From: JAEVLT01 sp050496765
GTDB lineage: Bacteria; Bacillota; Bacilli; Bacillales; Cytobacillaceae
Reading direction: 5' to 3'
NCBI RefSeq assembly: GCF_050496765.1
Contig: NZ_JBNWEO010000013.1
Span: 434,001 to 498,000, forward strand
DNA: 64,000 nt
A model generated the notes under the pieces. That model worked only from the letters and a program-made list of their open reading frames with translations, made no database searches and was not told the origin of the DNA. Made by a program: the position numbers and the translations under genes. This document shows, piece by piece, positions 17,498-25,645 of the stretch (positions are counted from its first letter, which is position 1; every line of letters begins with the position of its first letter).

Positions 17498-18226
17498 TTA
17501 GAGGACTTTTTCATGGCTTTTATAAAACTTTACGATAATTGAGCCAAGCCGCAGCTTTTTTTCAGGCAGTATAAAACTGGTTTGCACAACATGGTTGTCA
17601 ATTTGCTTTTTTAACAACTGCTGATTTAATTTTGCTTGGTTGTAACTTCTGCCGCCAGTCATGACTTGAATGAGCTTGATCGGGATTTCATCTCCAACGT
17701 TCAACTGGCTTGAAAAAATTTCTTTTTCTAAATGGCGATAATCTTGTTTATATGCAGCTTCGATCTCTTTTGTCAGTTTTTTATAAAAAAATTTATGCTC
17801 CTTTTCTTGTTCCAACTGATGCTTTAATGACAAAATAGGGTTGAGTAATACGGTTGAGCGGATCGAACCCTTCAATTTCTCGAATAATTTGACAGCAACA
17901 AGTGCGCCCATTCCCTCGGCAAGGATATGAATTTTATTATTCATGATCTCGCTTCTTAAAACATAATGATACAGCCTAACAGCAAGCTCTGCTGCTTCAT
18001 CGCTGCCCCAGTTACGTCCATAAAGATTTGAGGAAAAAATCGTATACCCTGCCTCTTTCAATTGATTGATCATCGCCAGTCTGCCTTCATTCTGCAACCA
18101 GAAGCTTTTGCTTTCATCTACAAAATGCCGTTCATCCCCAATAAGTAAGATGCCAAAACCTGTAGGCTTTTCAGGAGAATGGATTATATTCCACTCTGCA
18201 TCCAGCTGAAAATTCCGGTTTTCCAT
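17498..18226 (-). CDS. alpha/beta-hydrolase-like protein lacking the nucleophile
   Basis: 242 residues resembling an alpha/beta hydrolase: GFGILLIGDER, then LKEAGYTIFSSNLYGRNWG, then the strand-turn-helix HILAEGMGALVAVKLF. At the nucleophile elbow the expected GxSxG reads AEGMG, so the catalytic Ser is replaced by Gly and classical esterase chemistry is unlikely. It pairs with the degenerate epimerase-like gene downstream (79-bp gap), matching the yjaU-yjaV position in B. subtilis. Good ribosome site AAAAGGAG. Function unknown. Confidence 0.75.
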   Translation of the reverse strand: MENRNFQLDAEWNIIHSPEKPTGFGILLIGDERHFVDESKSFWLQNEGRLAMINQLKEAGYTIFSSNLYGRNWGSDEAAELAVRLYHYVLRSEIMNNKIHILAEGMGALVAVKLFEKLKGSIRSTVLLNPILSLKHQLEQEKEHKFFYKKLTKEIEAAYKQDYRHLEKEIFSSQLNVGDEIPIKLIQVMTGGRSYNQAKLNQQLLKKQIDNHVVQTSFILPEKKLRLGSIIVKFYKSHEKVL

Positions 18227-18451
18227 CGAAATATCTCCTTTTACATATTTTCCTCACCCTATTGTATGTTTGTTCACATAATCTGAAAGGAAATTAGCCC
18301 AAACTTGCCATATATTTTTGTAAAGTCGCGGAATCAACCAATTGAACATTTATCTTTTTTTTCGCTTATGTTAAGATTAATAAATGAAACTGGCAGTTGT
18401 ATGGATGCAAGGAATCCGAAAAAGATCTATAATCGAGTTGAGGTGAGAATG

Positions 18452-18634
18452 ATGCGTTATTTTTGGACTTTATTCTGGGCTTTTCTTCTTACACAGATGT
18501 TAACCTATGTTGTCAGCTCAATGCTTGGGATTGCCTACAAATTTGAAACCGGTCTCTTGTTAGCCATTGTGTTTACCGTTTTTGTAGCGATTATTACAGC
18601 CGTTATTCCGAACGAACCAAAAGAGAGCCATTAA
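18452..18634 (+). CDS. yjzD: YjzD-like small membrane protein (DUF2929)
   Basis: 60-residue protein with two hydrophobic helices (about 4-24 and 34-52) and a short acidic tail, similar to B. subtilis YjzD in pattern (MRYFWTLFWAFLLTQM...) and map position. The frame is open from 18305, but GAGGTGAG is placed for the second of two adjacent ATGs (18449/18452), and the 48-residue extension is not membrane-like. Convergent to clpB. Function unknown. Confidence 0.75.
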   Translation: MRYFWTLFWAFLLTQMLTYVVSSMLGIAYKFETGLLLAIVFTVFVAIITAVIPNEPKESH

Positions 18635-18647
18635 AATAATTTTGTGA

Positions 18648-18682
18648 AGAGGTCATTCTGCAATTTAGCAGGATGACCTTTT
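18648..18682. terminator. bidirectional terminator between yjzD and clpB
   Basis: Stem AGGTCATTCTGC / GCAGGATGACCT (one mismatch) with a 6-nt loop. T-run on the plus side; weaker on the minus side. Confidence 0.65.
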
Positions 18683-18742
18683 ACCATTTGTTGTGTGCCG
18701 CTTTCTGAAAGCATTGATATCGCGCGGTTTATCGATCGTCTT

Positions 18743-21337
18743 TTACACTGCTTTGAGTGTCAATTCCCCGTTTTCAACATCGATCAGGATACGGGAATGT
18801 TCCCGGACATTGCCAGCGATGATTTCGCGAGCCAATTTGGTTTCCAAATTCCGCTGAATAAATCGTTTCAGTGGACGGGCTCCATAAACGGGATCAAATC
18901 CGTTGGCCGCGATAAACTCTTTTGCAGCATCCGTCAGGTTTAGCGCGATTTGCTGATCGTTTAGTCGTTCCTGTAAATCGCCGATTAGTTTTACGACAAT
19001 CTCTTTAATTTCCGAAATCGATAACGGCTTAAATAGAATCGTTTCGTCAATGCGGTTGAGGAATTCAGGGCGGAAATGGGCTCTTAATTGTTGGAAAACG
19101 CGGTTGGACGTTTCCTCACTGATTTCTTTTTCCGCTCGTTCTAACAAGAGTTGCGAGCCGATATTCGACGTCATAATGATCACCGTGTTTTTAAAATCAA
19201 CCATACGCCCTTGAGAATCGGTAATCCTTCCATCATCTAGCACTTGCAATAAAATATTAAATACTTCAGGATGGGCTTTTTCAACCTCATCAAGCAACAC
19301 AACTGAATAAGGCCGTCTTCGAATAGCCTCTGTTAATTGACCGCCTTCTTCATAACCAACGTACCCTGGAGGGGCGCCGACTAACCTTGAAACTGTATGT
19401 TTTTCCATATACTCGGACATGTCAATTCTTGTCATTTGCTCTTCGCTATCAAATAACGATTCTGCGAGTGCCTTGGCGAGCTCTGTTTTTCCAACCCCTG
19501 TCGGTCCTAAAAATAAAAATGAACCGATCGGCCGGTTTGGATCTTTAATCCCAGCCCTTGCTCGCAAGACAGCATCCGTTACAAGCCTTACTGCCTCATC
19601 TTGGCCGATCACCCGTTTGTGCAAAAGGCTTTCAAGCCGGAGCAATTTTTCCCTTTCACCTTCCATTAATCTTGAAAGCGGGATGCCTGTCCATCTTGAG
19701 ACAATAGTGGAGATTTCCTCTTCTGTCACTTCTTCCCGAAGCAGCCGCTCTTCATTTCGCGCTGCTGTCATTGCTTCCAAGTCTTTTAACTCTCTTTCAG
19801 CTTGCGGAATTTTTCCATGCCGCAGTTCTGCAGCCCTGTTCAAGTCATATTCATCTTCCGCTTTTTGCAATTCCCTGCGGAGCTTCTCAAGCTGCTCCCT
19901 TTTTTCCTGCAATTTTTGGATACTTTCTTTTTCTTGGAGCCAGCGGCCTTTCATTTCATCCGCTTGTTCTTTAAGATTGGCAAGTTCTTTTGTCAGCACC
20001 TCTAAACGCCGTTTGCTAACATCATCTTGTTCCTTTCTTAATGCCGCTTCCTCAATTTCCAACTGCATCACTTTCCGGGTGACTTCGTCAAGCTCTGTTG
20101 GCATTGAATCAATCTCCGTTCGGATCAATGCACATGCTTCATCAACAAGATCAATTGCTTTATCTGGCAGAAACCGATCCGTAATATAGCGATCCGATAA
20201 AGTTGCGGCTGCCACTAGCGCACGGTCATGAATTCTGACACCATGATGAACTTCAAATCGTTCTTTTAAACCGCGTAAAATTGAAATGGTGTCTTCCACA
20301 TTTGGTTCTTGTACAAGTACCTGCTGGAATCTTCGTTCAAGCGCTGGATCTTTTTCAATATATTTACGATGTTCATCAAGCGTTGTTGCCCCAATGCAAT
20401 GCAATTCCCCGCGGGCAAGCATCGGTTTTAACATATTGCCGGCATCCATCGCACCATCGGTCTTGCCGGCACCGACAATGGTATGAAGTTCATCTATGAA
20501 TAATAGGATTCTTCCTTCGCTCTTTTTCACTTCATTTAAAACGGCCTTTAACCGTTCTTCAAATTCTCCACGGAATTTGGCGCCAGCAATCAATGCGCTC
20601 ATGTCAAGTGAGAAAATCGTTTTGTCTTTTAGTCCTTCCGGAACATCTTTTCTAACGATGCGCTGGGCAAGCCCTTCAACAATCGCGGTTTTTCCAACAC
20701 CCGGTTCCCCGATTAAAACCGGATTATTTTTTGTCTTTCTCGATAAAATGCGAATGACATTGCGAATTTCCGCATCTCGGCCAATGACCGGATCGACTTT
20801 TCCTTCTCTTACTTCAGCAACTAGGTCCCTGCCGTATTTTTTTAAGGCTTCATAGGTTGCTTCAGGATTTTGTGACGTCACGCGCTGATTCCCCCTTATT
20901 TCCTTAATTGCTTGTAAAACTTCCGCAGCAGAACCACCAAAATGCCGAAAGGCTTTTTTCAGTACGGAATCATCCACATCAAGCGCTCCAAGCAATACAT
21001 GCTCAACGGACAAATACTCATCGGAAAACTGCTTTGCTTTTTCGTCTGCCTGAACAAAAATCCGCTGCAGCCTTGAACTGATATAAACTTTCCCCTGCTC
21101 AACACCCGTACCGCTTACTTGCGGTTTTTTCTTGATTTCGTTCTGCAAAAATTCAAGAACCTTTTCACTAGAGATGCCTGCTCTTACAAAAATAGCACGA
21201 AGTAGACTTTCCTCTTGGCTCATTAAGGAAACAAACAAATGTGGTTCATCGACTTCTTGATGATTTGATTTGATCGCTAACGATTGTGAATCGAGCAGCC
21301 CCTTTTGCAGACGTTCTGTCATTTGATTCAAATCCAT
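18743..21337 (-). CDS. clpB: ATP-dependent disaggregase ClpB
   Basis: Hexameric Hsp104-type chaperone that, with DnaK, pulls polypeptides out of aggregates. The 864-residue protein has the Clp-N repeat domain (1-145), AAA1 with Walker A GEPGVGKT (about 200), a long coiled-coil middle domain (about 400-525) that distinguishes ClpB from ClpC, and AAA2 with Walker A GPTGVGKT and pore loop GYVGYEEGG. The frame extends to 21382, but ATG 21337 (MDLNQMTERLQ) with AAGGAG fits the family. B. subtilis 168 lacks clpB, so this locus differs from that strain. A CtsR operator covers its ribosome site. Confidence 0.96.
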   Translation of the reverse strand: MDLNQMTERLQKGLLDSQSLAIKSNHQEVDEPHLFVSLMSQEESLLRAIFVRAGISSEKVLEFLQNEIKKKPQVSGTGVEQGKVYISSRLQRIFVQADEKAKQFSDEYLSVEHVLLGALDVDDSVLKKAFRHFGGSAAEVLQAIKEIRGNQRVTSQNPEATYEALKKYGRDLVAEVREGKVDPVIGRDAEIRNVIRILSRKTKNNPVLIGEPGVGKTAIVEGLAQRIVRKDVPEGLKDKTIFSLDMSALIAGAKFRGEFEERLKAVLNEVKKSEGRILLFIDELHTIVGAGKTDGAMDAGNMLKPMLARGELHCIGATTLDEHRKYIEKDPALERRFQQVLVQEPNVEDTISILRGLKERFEVHHGVRIHDRALVAAATLSDRYITDRFLPDKAIDLVDEACALIRTEIDSMPTELDEVTRKVMQLEIEEAALRKEQDDVSKRRLEVLTKELANLKEQADEMKGRWLQEKESIQKLQEKREQLEKLRRELQKAEDEYDLNRAAELRHGKIPQAERELKDLEAMTAARNEERLLREEVTEEEISTIVSRWTGIPLSRLMEGEREKLLRLESLLHKRVIGQDEAVRLVTDAVLRARAGIKDPNRPIGSFLFLGPTGVGKTELAKALAESLFDSEEQMTRIDMSEYMEKHTVSRLVGAPPGYVGYEEGGQLTEAIRRRPYSVVLLDEVEKAHPEVFNILLQVLDDGRITDSQGRMVDFKNTVIIMTSNIGSQLLLERAEKEISEETSNRVFQQLRAHFRPEFLNRIDETILFKPLSISEIKEIVVKLIGDLQERLNDQQIALNLTDAAKEFIAANGFDPVYGARPLKRFIQRNLETKLAREIIAGNVREHSRILIDVENGELTLKAV

Positions 21338-21353
21338 CAAACGATCACTCCTT

Positions 21354-21386
21354 TTTGACCTTTTTTGACCTATTAACCCCATTATA
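21354..21386 (-). promoter_or_regulatory. clpB promoter and CtsR operator
   Basis: Minus strand: -10 TATAAT (21386-21381), a poor -35, then the heptad repeat GGTCAAA-AAA-GGTCAAA (21370-21354), an exact match to the CtsR consensus RGTCAAANANRGTCAAA. The operator lies between the predicted start point and the ribosome site, whose AAGGAG begins at its 3' end. Confidence 0.9.
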
Positions 21387-21447
21387 GACCATGCATGTAT
21401 GAAAGAAAAGCCATCGAGTTCGATGACTTTTCAACGTTTATCGCGCC

Positions 21448-21627
21448 TTATGGTTTTCTGCTGTACGTCCAAACGCGGTTATGATTGGATGTTTCCGGAA
21501 ACGAATCTCCGTCGTTCAACTTGATTTTTTGCGGATGATTGACATTGCTGCCTGTTTCCCCAATTTCAATATAAACACCATTATTTGGCGCCTTTTGGCC
21601 TGGTTTGAATTGACGGTTTTGACCCAA
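21448..21627 (-). CDS. yjzC: YjzC family small protein
   Basis: 59-residue protein reading MGQNRQFKPGQKAPNNGVYI and on to a conserved core EIGETGSNVNHPQKIKL, the hallmark of the YjzC family of Bacillaceae. It starts at TTG (21627) with AAGGAGG 8 nt upstream; there is no in-frame ATG. Basic, soluble, no signal. The synteny with yjzD/yjaU/yjaV/med is that of B. subtilis, interrupted here by clpB. Function unknown. Confidence 0.85.
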   Translation of the reverse strand: MGQNRQFKPGQKAPNNGVYIEIGETGSNVNHPQKIKLNDGDSFPETSNHNRVWTYSRKP

Positions 21628-21940
21628 CTTCCATACCTCCTTACAAATTGAAGACAGTCGTTCATTTATAGCAACTGCGCCGCTAGCTCGTTCTTGGTTC
21701 GCGTACTGGCAGTTGACTTTATTATTTCCAGTTGGGCTTTTTTCTATTTTCAGCTTTCGACAAATATTTCCCCGGTAATAGAAATGTAATTATGACAAAT
21801 CTATGAATTCATTCCCGCTAATATTGCGAATAATCGCAAATAAACAATATAATGATGTTATTAATATTTCGTTAGTAGCCTGTAAAACGGTTTATTCTAA
21901 AAGAGCGATTCAGTTCGCCCCTTATAAAGGTGGTTACAAT
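21628..21940. other. divergent region between yjzC and fnr
   Basis: Contains on the plus strand TTGCGA-ATAA-TCGCAA (21824-21839) as a perfect palindrome whose left arm is also a -35-like hexamer, an 18-bp spacer and -10 TATAAT (21848-21853). The fnr transcript would begin near 21860. An open frame leading into fnr from 21803 has no ribosome site. Confidence 0.5.
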
Positions 21941-22633
21941 ATGCAAACGGTCAAAGAGCTACCGGCATCCATAAGTGAACTTTTCGAATTGGTCCATCAC
22001 ATAAAAAAAATTGAAAAGGGAACTTTTCTGTTCCAAGAAGGAAGCTTTGCAAATGAGCTTTTTATTCTCAAAAGCGGCATGGTTCATTTGACTAAAGTGA
22101 TTCCAGACGGTAGGGAATTGAGTTTAAGAATGTGCACAACCGGCGATATCATTGGCGAGATTGATTTATTTTGTCCATCGCAGCGATATTTATTAACAGG
22201 AAGGGTTACAGAGAGCGGAGAAGTAGCTGTAATCATGAAAGACACGCTTGAAGAAAAGCTCTCGCATAACTTACCGCTAGCCTTGGAATTTATGAAATGG
22301 ATGAGCCTCCAATATCGAAAATCACAAACGAAATTTCGCGACTTAGTTCTTCACGGGAAAAAAGGTGCATTGTATTCCACTTTAATCCGAATCTCCAACA
22401 GCTATGGGATAAACACCGCTAACGGCATCTTAATTCAGCTGCCGTTAACAAACCAAGAATTGGCAAATTTCTGCGGCACGTCAAGAGAAGTGGTCAACCG
22501 GCTGTTAAGTGATTTGCGCAAAGCGAATGTAATCTCAGTTGATAAAGGAACGATCACTATACACGATCTTGATTATTTAAAAGTTGAAATTGACTGCGAA
22601 AACTGTCCGATTGAAATTTGCAGAATCGATTGA
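21941..22633 (+). CDS. fnr: Crp/Fnr-family oxygen-responsive regulator Fnr (paralogue 1)
   Basis: Anaerobic transcription activator of Bacillus type. 230 residues: cyclic-nucleotide-like beta-roll (about 15-115), dimer helix (EFMKWMSLQYRKSQTKF) and a winged HTH with recognition region LTNQELANFCGTSREVVNRLLS (169-190). Unlike E. coli FNR, the iron-sulfur ligands are C-terminal: Cys219, Cys222 and Cys227 (CxxCx4C). Asp134 in FRDL is in place of the fourth ligand Asp141 of B. subtilis Fnr. The longer frame from 21803 is rejected because AAAGGTGG precedes ATG 21941. It heads an anaerobic module with Fnr sites at four promoters. Confidence 0.9.
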   Translation: MQTVKELPASISELFELVHHIKKIEKGTFLFQEGSFANELFILKSGMVHLTKVIPDGRELSLRMCTTGDIIGEIDLFCPSQRYLLTGRVTESGEVAVIMKDTLEEKLSHNLPLALEFMKWMSLQYRKSQTKFRDLVLHGKKGALYSTLIRISNSYGINTANGILIQLPLTNQELANFCGTSREVVNRLLSDLRKANVISVDKGTITIHDLDYLKVEIDCENCPIEICRID

Positions 22634-22639
22634 TGATAC

Positions 22640-22666
22640 AAAAACAGCCTGCTATGGGCTGTTTTT
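22640..22666. terminator. bidirectional terminator between fnr and ywiC
   Basis: Stem AAAAACAGCC / GGCTGTTTTT with a short loop between convergent genes. Confidence 0.85.
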
Positions 22667-23387
22667 AGTTTACGATGATTTGAACAGCCATGACCGCAAA
22701 GAAAAGTGCTGCATTTGCAATTTCATAAATCCCAACCATTTTGGTTGAGAGCGGTTTGCCGTAAAAACCAACTGCCCTGAGCAAGCTTGGCAAAACAGCA
22801 ATAGCTGCGATCCAATAGCCAAACGCCAGCCAAATCAACGGCAGGATCAAGTGATAGATCCAAGAAAGCCATTTAAACTGCGGGTTCTTTTTTTCACGTA
22901 TCATTGTTTTGACATAAAAAGTGCTGCCAATGAAAAAAAGCACGGATGCGGAAAAAACAAAGATGGATTCACCAGTGACAATTCGGCTGCTTAAAAAACT
23001 GCTTGCCAGACTGGCAAAAGAAAAGGCAAAAATCGCACTTAAATCATTCATAAACGCACGGTCTTTGTTTTGGGAAGAATAAAAAGCATTGATCATAAAA
23101 AAAGGAATCATCAGCAAACCAAAATAAACGACTGCTGGATTTTCAGCGAGCGGAAACAGTAATAATAGTACAGCCGGAATCAAATAGCGCGTTGTCCAGC
23201 CAATATAGAAGGCCGTTTTCTTCTTTTTAAATAAAAGAAGCATCGGATAGGTAGCCAAGTATAATAACACCCATCCAAGAAAAAACGGAACATCCTGCCA
23301 AACAAATCCACCTGCGATCACACCAAGCCAGAATGGAACCGTCACCATTGCCCAGGCTCCGTGTTGTTTTGGCATAAATAATTTCAT
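22665..23387 (-). CDS. ywiC: YwiC-like integral membrane protein
   Basis: 240 residues with about seven hydrophobic segments and the family's start MKLFMPKQHGAWAMVTVPFW. The YwiC family is found beside nitrate respiration and fnr genes in B. subtilis (narK-fnr-ywiC); its biochemical role is not known to me. Start chosen at 23387, where AAGGAGG lies 7 nt upstream; a six-residue extension is possible. A perfect Fnr site at -41.5 in its promoter makes anaerobic induction very likely. Convergent with fnr. Confidence 0.87.
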   Translation of the reverse strand: MKLFMPKQHGAWAMVTVPFWLGVIAGGFVWQDVPFFLGWVLLYLATYPMLLLFKKKKTAFYIGWTTRYLIPAVLLLLFPLAENPAVVYFGLLMIPFFMINAFYSSQNKDRAFMNDLSAIFAFSFASLASSFLSSRIVTGESIFVFSASVLFFIGSTFYVKTMIREKKNPQFKWLSWIYHLILPLIWLAFGYWIAAIAVLPSLLRAVGFYGKPLSTKMVGIYEIANAALFFAVMAVQIIVN

Positions 23388-23413
23388 CCTCCACCCTCCT
23401 TTCACTCACCCCT

Positions 23414-23456
23414 ACTATAAGTCAGGAATCAGGAAAATTAAGTGAAAGATGTCACA
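23414..23456 (-). promoter_or_regulatory. Fnr-activated promoter of ywiC
   Basis: Fnr palindrome TGTGACATCTTTCACT (23456-23441) equals the B. subtilis consensus TGTGA-N6-TCACT. It is centred 29.5 bp before -10 TATAGT (23419-23414), i.e. at -41.5. Confidence 0.88.
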
Positions 23457-23500
23457 TGAATCGAAGCCATTTTGGCGATTTTATTAACTTTTTCAATGCA

Positions 23501-23526
23501 AAAAAGAAGGCTTCCGCCTTCTTTTT
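23501..23526 (-). terminator. terminator downstream of moeA-mobB
   Basis: Stem AAAAAGAAGGC / GCCTTCTTTTT with a 4-nt loop, about 90 bp after the mobB stop and upstream of the ywiC promoter. Confidence 0.75.
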
Positions 23527-23612
23527 CCGATTCTATATCAACAAACATATTTTCCCCTACTTCTAGTATAACGGAAGCAGCAGGAAATTGCATTAAAATT
23601 GTAACAAAATTG

Positions 23613-24167
23613 TCATTTTTTCGACTGAGAAGGAATCCTCTTTACTTGCTCCTCAATGTATTGAACCGTCCAGGCTACCCCTTGCTGGTCATTGAGAAGA
23701 AAGGACGGAGCAGTGGAGATGGATTCAATCTGTTTTTGCAATGCTTGTTCCCACGCCAGCACGATTTTAATATTGCTGATGAAATGAAGTAATTCAAGAT
23801 CTTTTTTTTCTTTTACCAGCAATAGTTTTGGATAATTTTCCTTTTTGTGACCTTCAATTAAAAGGATGTCAGGCTGAAAGAAACGGATTAGCTGAATTTC
23901 ATCGGCTAAATTCCATGACGGCTGATCCGCTTGCAGAATCAACCTCCCGCCACCCTCAACAACTGCCGCTAAGGCGCCAGCAACTACATGCTGCACAGAA
24001 TCCTTCGTTTCAACGACTTCAGGCCGGCCGCCATGACCATGATGCTTGATCACCGCCACCTGCCTGCCCAACTTGTTCAATTCCTTTATCAATGTGGAAA
24101 CAACCGTCGTTTTTCCACTATTTTGGTAACCAACAACTTGGAAAATAAAAGGATTTACCAAGGCCAC
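23613..24167 (-). CDS. mobB: molybdopterin-guanine dinucleotide biosynthesis protein MobB
   Basis: GTP-binding accessory protein for molybdenum cofactor maturation. 184 residues with P-loop GYQNSGKTT (about 13-21), then VIKHHGHGG, and LLIEGHK as the Walker B region; C-terminal part less conserved. It starts with GTG and overlaps the end of moeA by 13 nt, so translation is probably coupled. Belongs to the molybdenum cofactor group with moeA and moaA in the Fnr-linked module. Confidence 0.92.
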   Translation of the reverse strand: MALVNPFIFQVVGYQNSGKTTVVSTLIKELNKLGRQVAVIKHHGHGGRPEVVETKDSVQHVVAGALAAVVEGGGRLILQADQPSWNLADEIQLIRFFQPDILLIEGHKKENYPKLLLVKEKKDLELLHFISNIKIVLAWEQALQKQIESISTAPSFLLNDQQGVAWTVQYIEEQVKRIPSQSKK

Positions 24168-25420
24168 TCACTGCCGGTTTGATCCTCAAGCAGCAGGATT
24201 TCCACATCTGTTCCTACTTCATACCCTCTTGTGCCACCAGGAAGAATCATCAGCGAGTTGGCGCCTGCAAGGCTCATAATAATATTTGATTTATCCACAC
24301 CACTCGGCGATACTTTTAACCTGCCTTCCTCGATCGTTACAGTGCTGCGGACAAAGCGGGTAAAAGGATTCGCTTTTGGAAAATCGGCGCCAAGAACAGC
24401 TTTTTCTTTGCGTAAATGCGGTTTTGGTGAAAACAGCATTGTCCGAATGATCGGACGGGCAAACAATTCAAACCCAACATAGCAGGCAGATGGATTGCCG
24501 GATAGACCGAACAAAACTTTGCCATTGTACTGTGCCACGGTTGTCACACTTCCAGGACGCATTCCCACTTTGTTGAACAACACTTTTGCCCCAAGCTTTT
24601 CATAAATGGCCGGCAAATAATCAAAATCACCTACAGAGACCCCCCCGGTGGTTATGAGCAGGTCAACTGTTTCAATCGCATCCTTAACTGCTTCAAAGCA
24701 TGTATCGAACACATCAGGCAGTTTGCCGAAGTACTGTACTTCCCCTCCCGCCCTTTCAATTTGGGCGATAATCATATGGGAGTTGCTGTTGCGTATTTTT
24801 CCGGGAACGAGCGGTTCATCGACTTCAAGTAATTCTGTGCCGGTTGCGAATAAGCCAATGATCGGTTTTTTGGCAACTGGAACTATCGCATAGCCAAATG
24901 TTGCAAGCATTGCTTGAATACCAGGGTTAATCCTTGTCCCCTTTTTCACCAACACTTCGCCTTCTTTTGCATCCTCAGCACGAAAGGACACATTTTCACC
25001 TTTTTTTAAGTTGCGCTTAATTGTAATATAGGGTTTGCCGTTTTTTTCAGATGTTTGCACCACTTCGAGCATAGCGACGGCATCAGCACCTTCCGGCATC
25101 ATTGCACCTGTCATAATTCGTACAGCTTGGTTTTCTTTTACTACTTTATCTGATACGGCACCTGCACCAATATGATCAATCACTTCTAATTCGACTGGGT
25201 TTGAAAGTGATGCAAGGCTTGTATCAACACTGCGGACGGCAAACCCGTCATAGGGAGCACGATCAAAATGCGGCACATCGTTTGTTGCTGTCAAATCTTC
25301 AGAAAGAAACCTTCCATAGCTTTCATCAATTGTTACGTATTCCGTTGCACCTTGTACTCGTGTCTCCATTATTTTTGCCACCGCTTCACTCACGGAAATA
25401 GGCTTTCTTCTCTCTAACAT
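24155..25420 (-). CDS. moeA: molybdopterin molybdenumtransferase MoeA
   Basis: Inserts molybdate into adenylylated molybdopterin. 421 residues: MoeA N-terminal domain I/II (start MLERRKPISVSEAVAKI; PYDGFAVRSVDT near 60), the MoCF/MogA-like domain with GLFATGTELLE and TTGGVSVGDFDYLP (about 180-270), and a C-terminal beta domain. Standard length. TAGGAG supports the ATG. It leads the moeA-mobB unit. No Fnr palindrome was found at the expected distance from its best -10 (GGTATA at 25480-25485, read on the minus strand), unlike its neighbours. Confidence 0.95.
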   Translation of the reverse strand: MLERRKPISVSEAVAKIMETRVQGATEYVTIDESYGRFLSEDLTATNDVPHFDRAPYDGFAVRSVDTSLASLSNPVELEVIDHIGAGAVSDKVVKENQAVRIMTGAMMPEGADAVAMLEVVQTSEKNGKPYITIKRNLKKGENVSFRAEDAKEGEVLVKKGTRINPGIQAMLATFGYAIVPVAKKPIIGLFATGTELLEVDEPLVPGKIRNSNSHMIIAQIERAGGEVQYFGKLPDVFDTCFEAVKDAIETVDLLITTGGVSVGDFDYLPAIYEKLGAKVLFNKVGMRPGSVTTVAQYNGKVLFGLSGNPSACYVGFELFARPIIRTMLFSPKPHLRKEKAVLGADFPKANPFTRFVRSTVTIEEGRLKVSPSGVDKSNIIMSLAGANSLMILPGGTRGYEVGTDVEILLLEDQTGSEWPW

Positions 25421-25573
25421 GGTTATCAGCTCCTAAAAGCATGTAAATGAATTCATTCAACCGATTTTCTCACTTTAAGGGTATACGAAACTTTTAAACA
25501 TGGCAAATTTTCAAACCAATGTTCGAAAAATTGTGCGATAGTACAAAAAGAACCAAAAAAATCATCCTTAAAA

Positions 25574-25616
25574 TGTGATGCATATCACCAAAATGATGAT
25601 CGGGTTCCGTTATTCT
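25574..25616 (+). promoter_or_regulatory. Fnr-activated promoter of ric/scdA
   Basis: TGTGATGCATATCACC (25574-25589) is a near-consensus Fnr site centred 29.5 bp before -10 TATTCT (25611-25616), placing it at -41.5. Confidence 0.82.
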
Positions 25617-25645
25617 TTTAATAGAAAAAAAAGGAGGAATGAAGG

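Noticed and set aside
19419..20189. 256-codon plus-strand frame inside clpB
   Set aside because: Serine-rich antisense shadow of the clpB coding sequence; no ribosome site and no recognisable family.
21803..21940. 46-residue N-terminal extension of Fnr 1
   Set aside because: It would start within the promoter (before TATAAT at 21848) and lacks a ribosome site; ATG 21941 has one and gives the normal family length.
25480..25522. Fnr site for moeA-mobB
   Set aside because: No TGTGA-N6-TCACA-like palindrome lies at the -41.5 position relative to the best -10, so it was not claimed.
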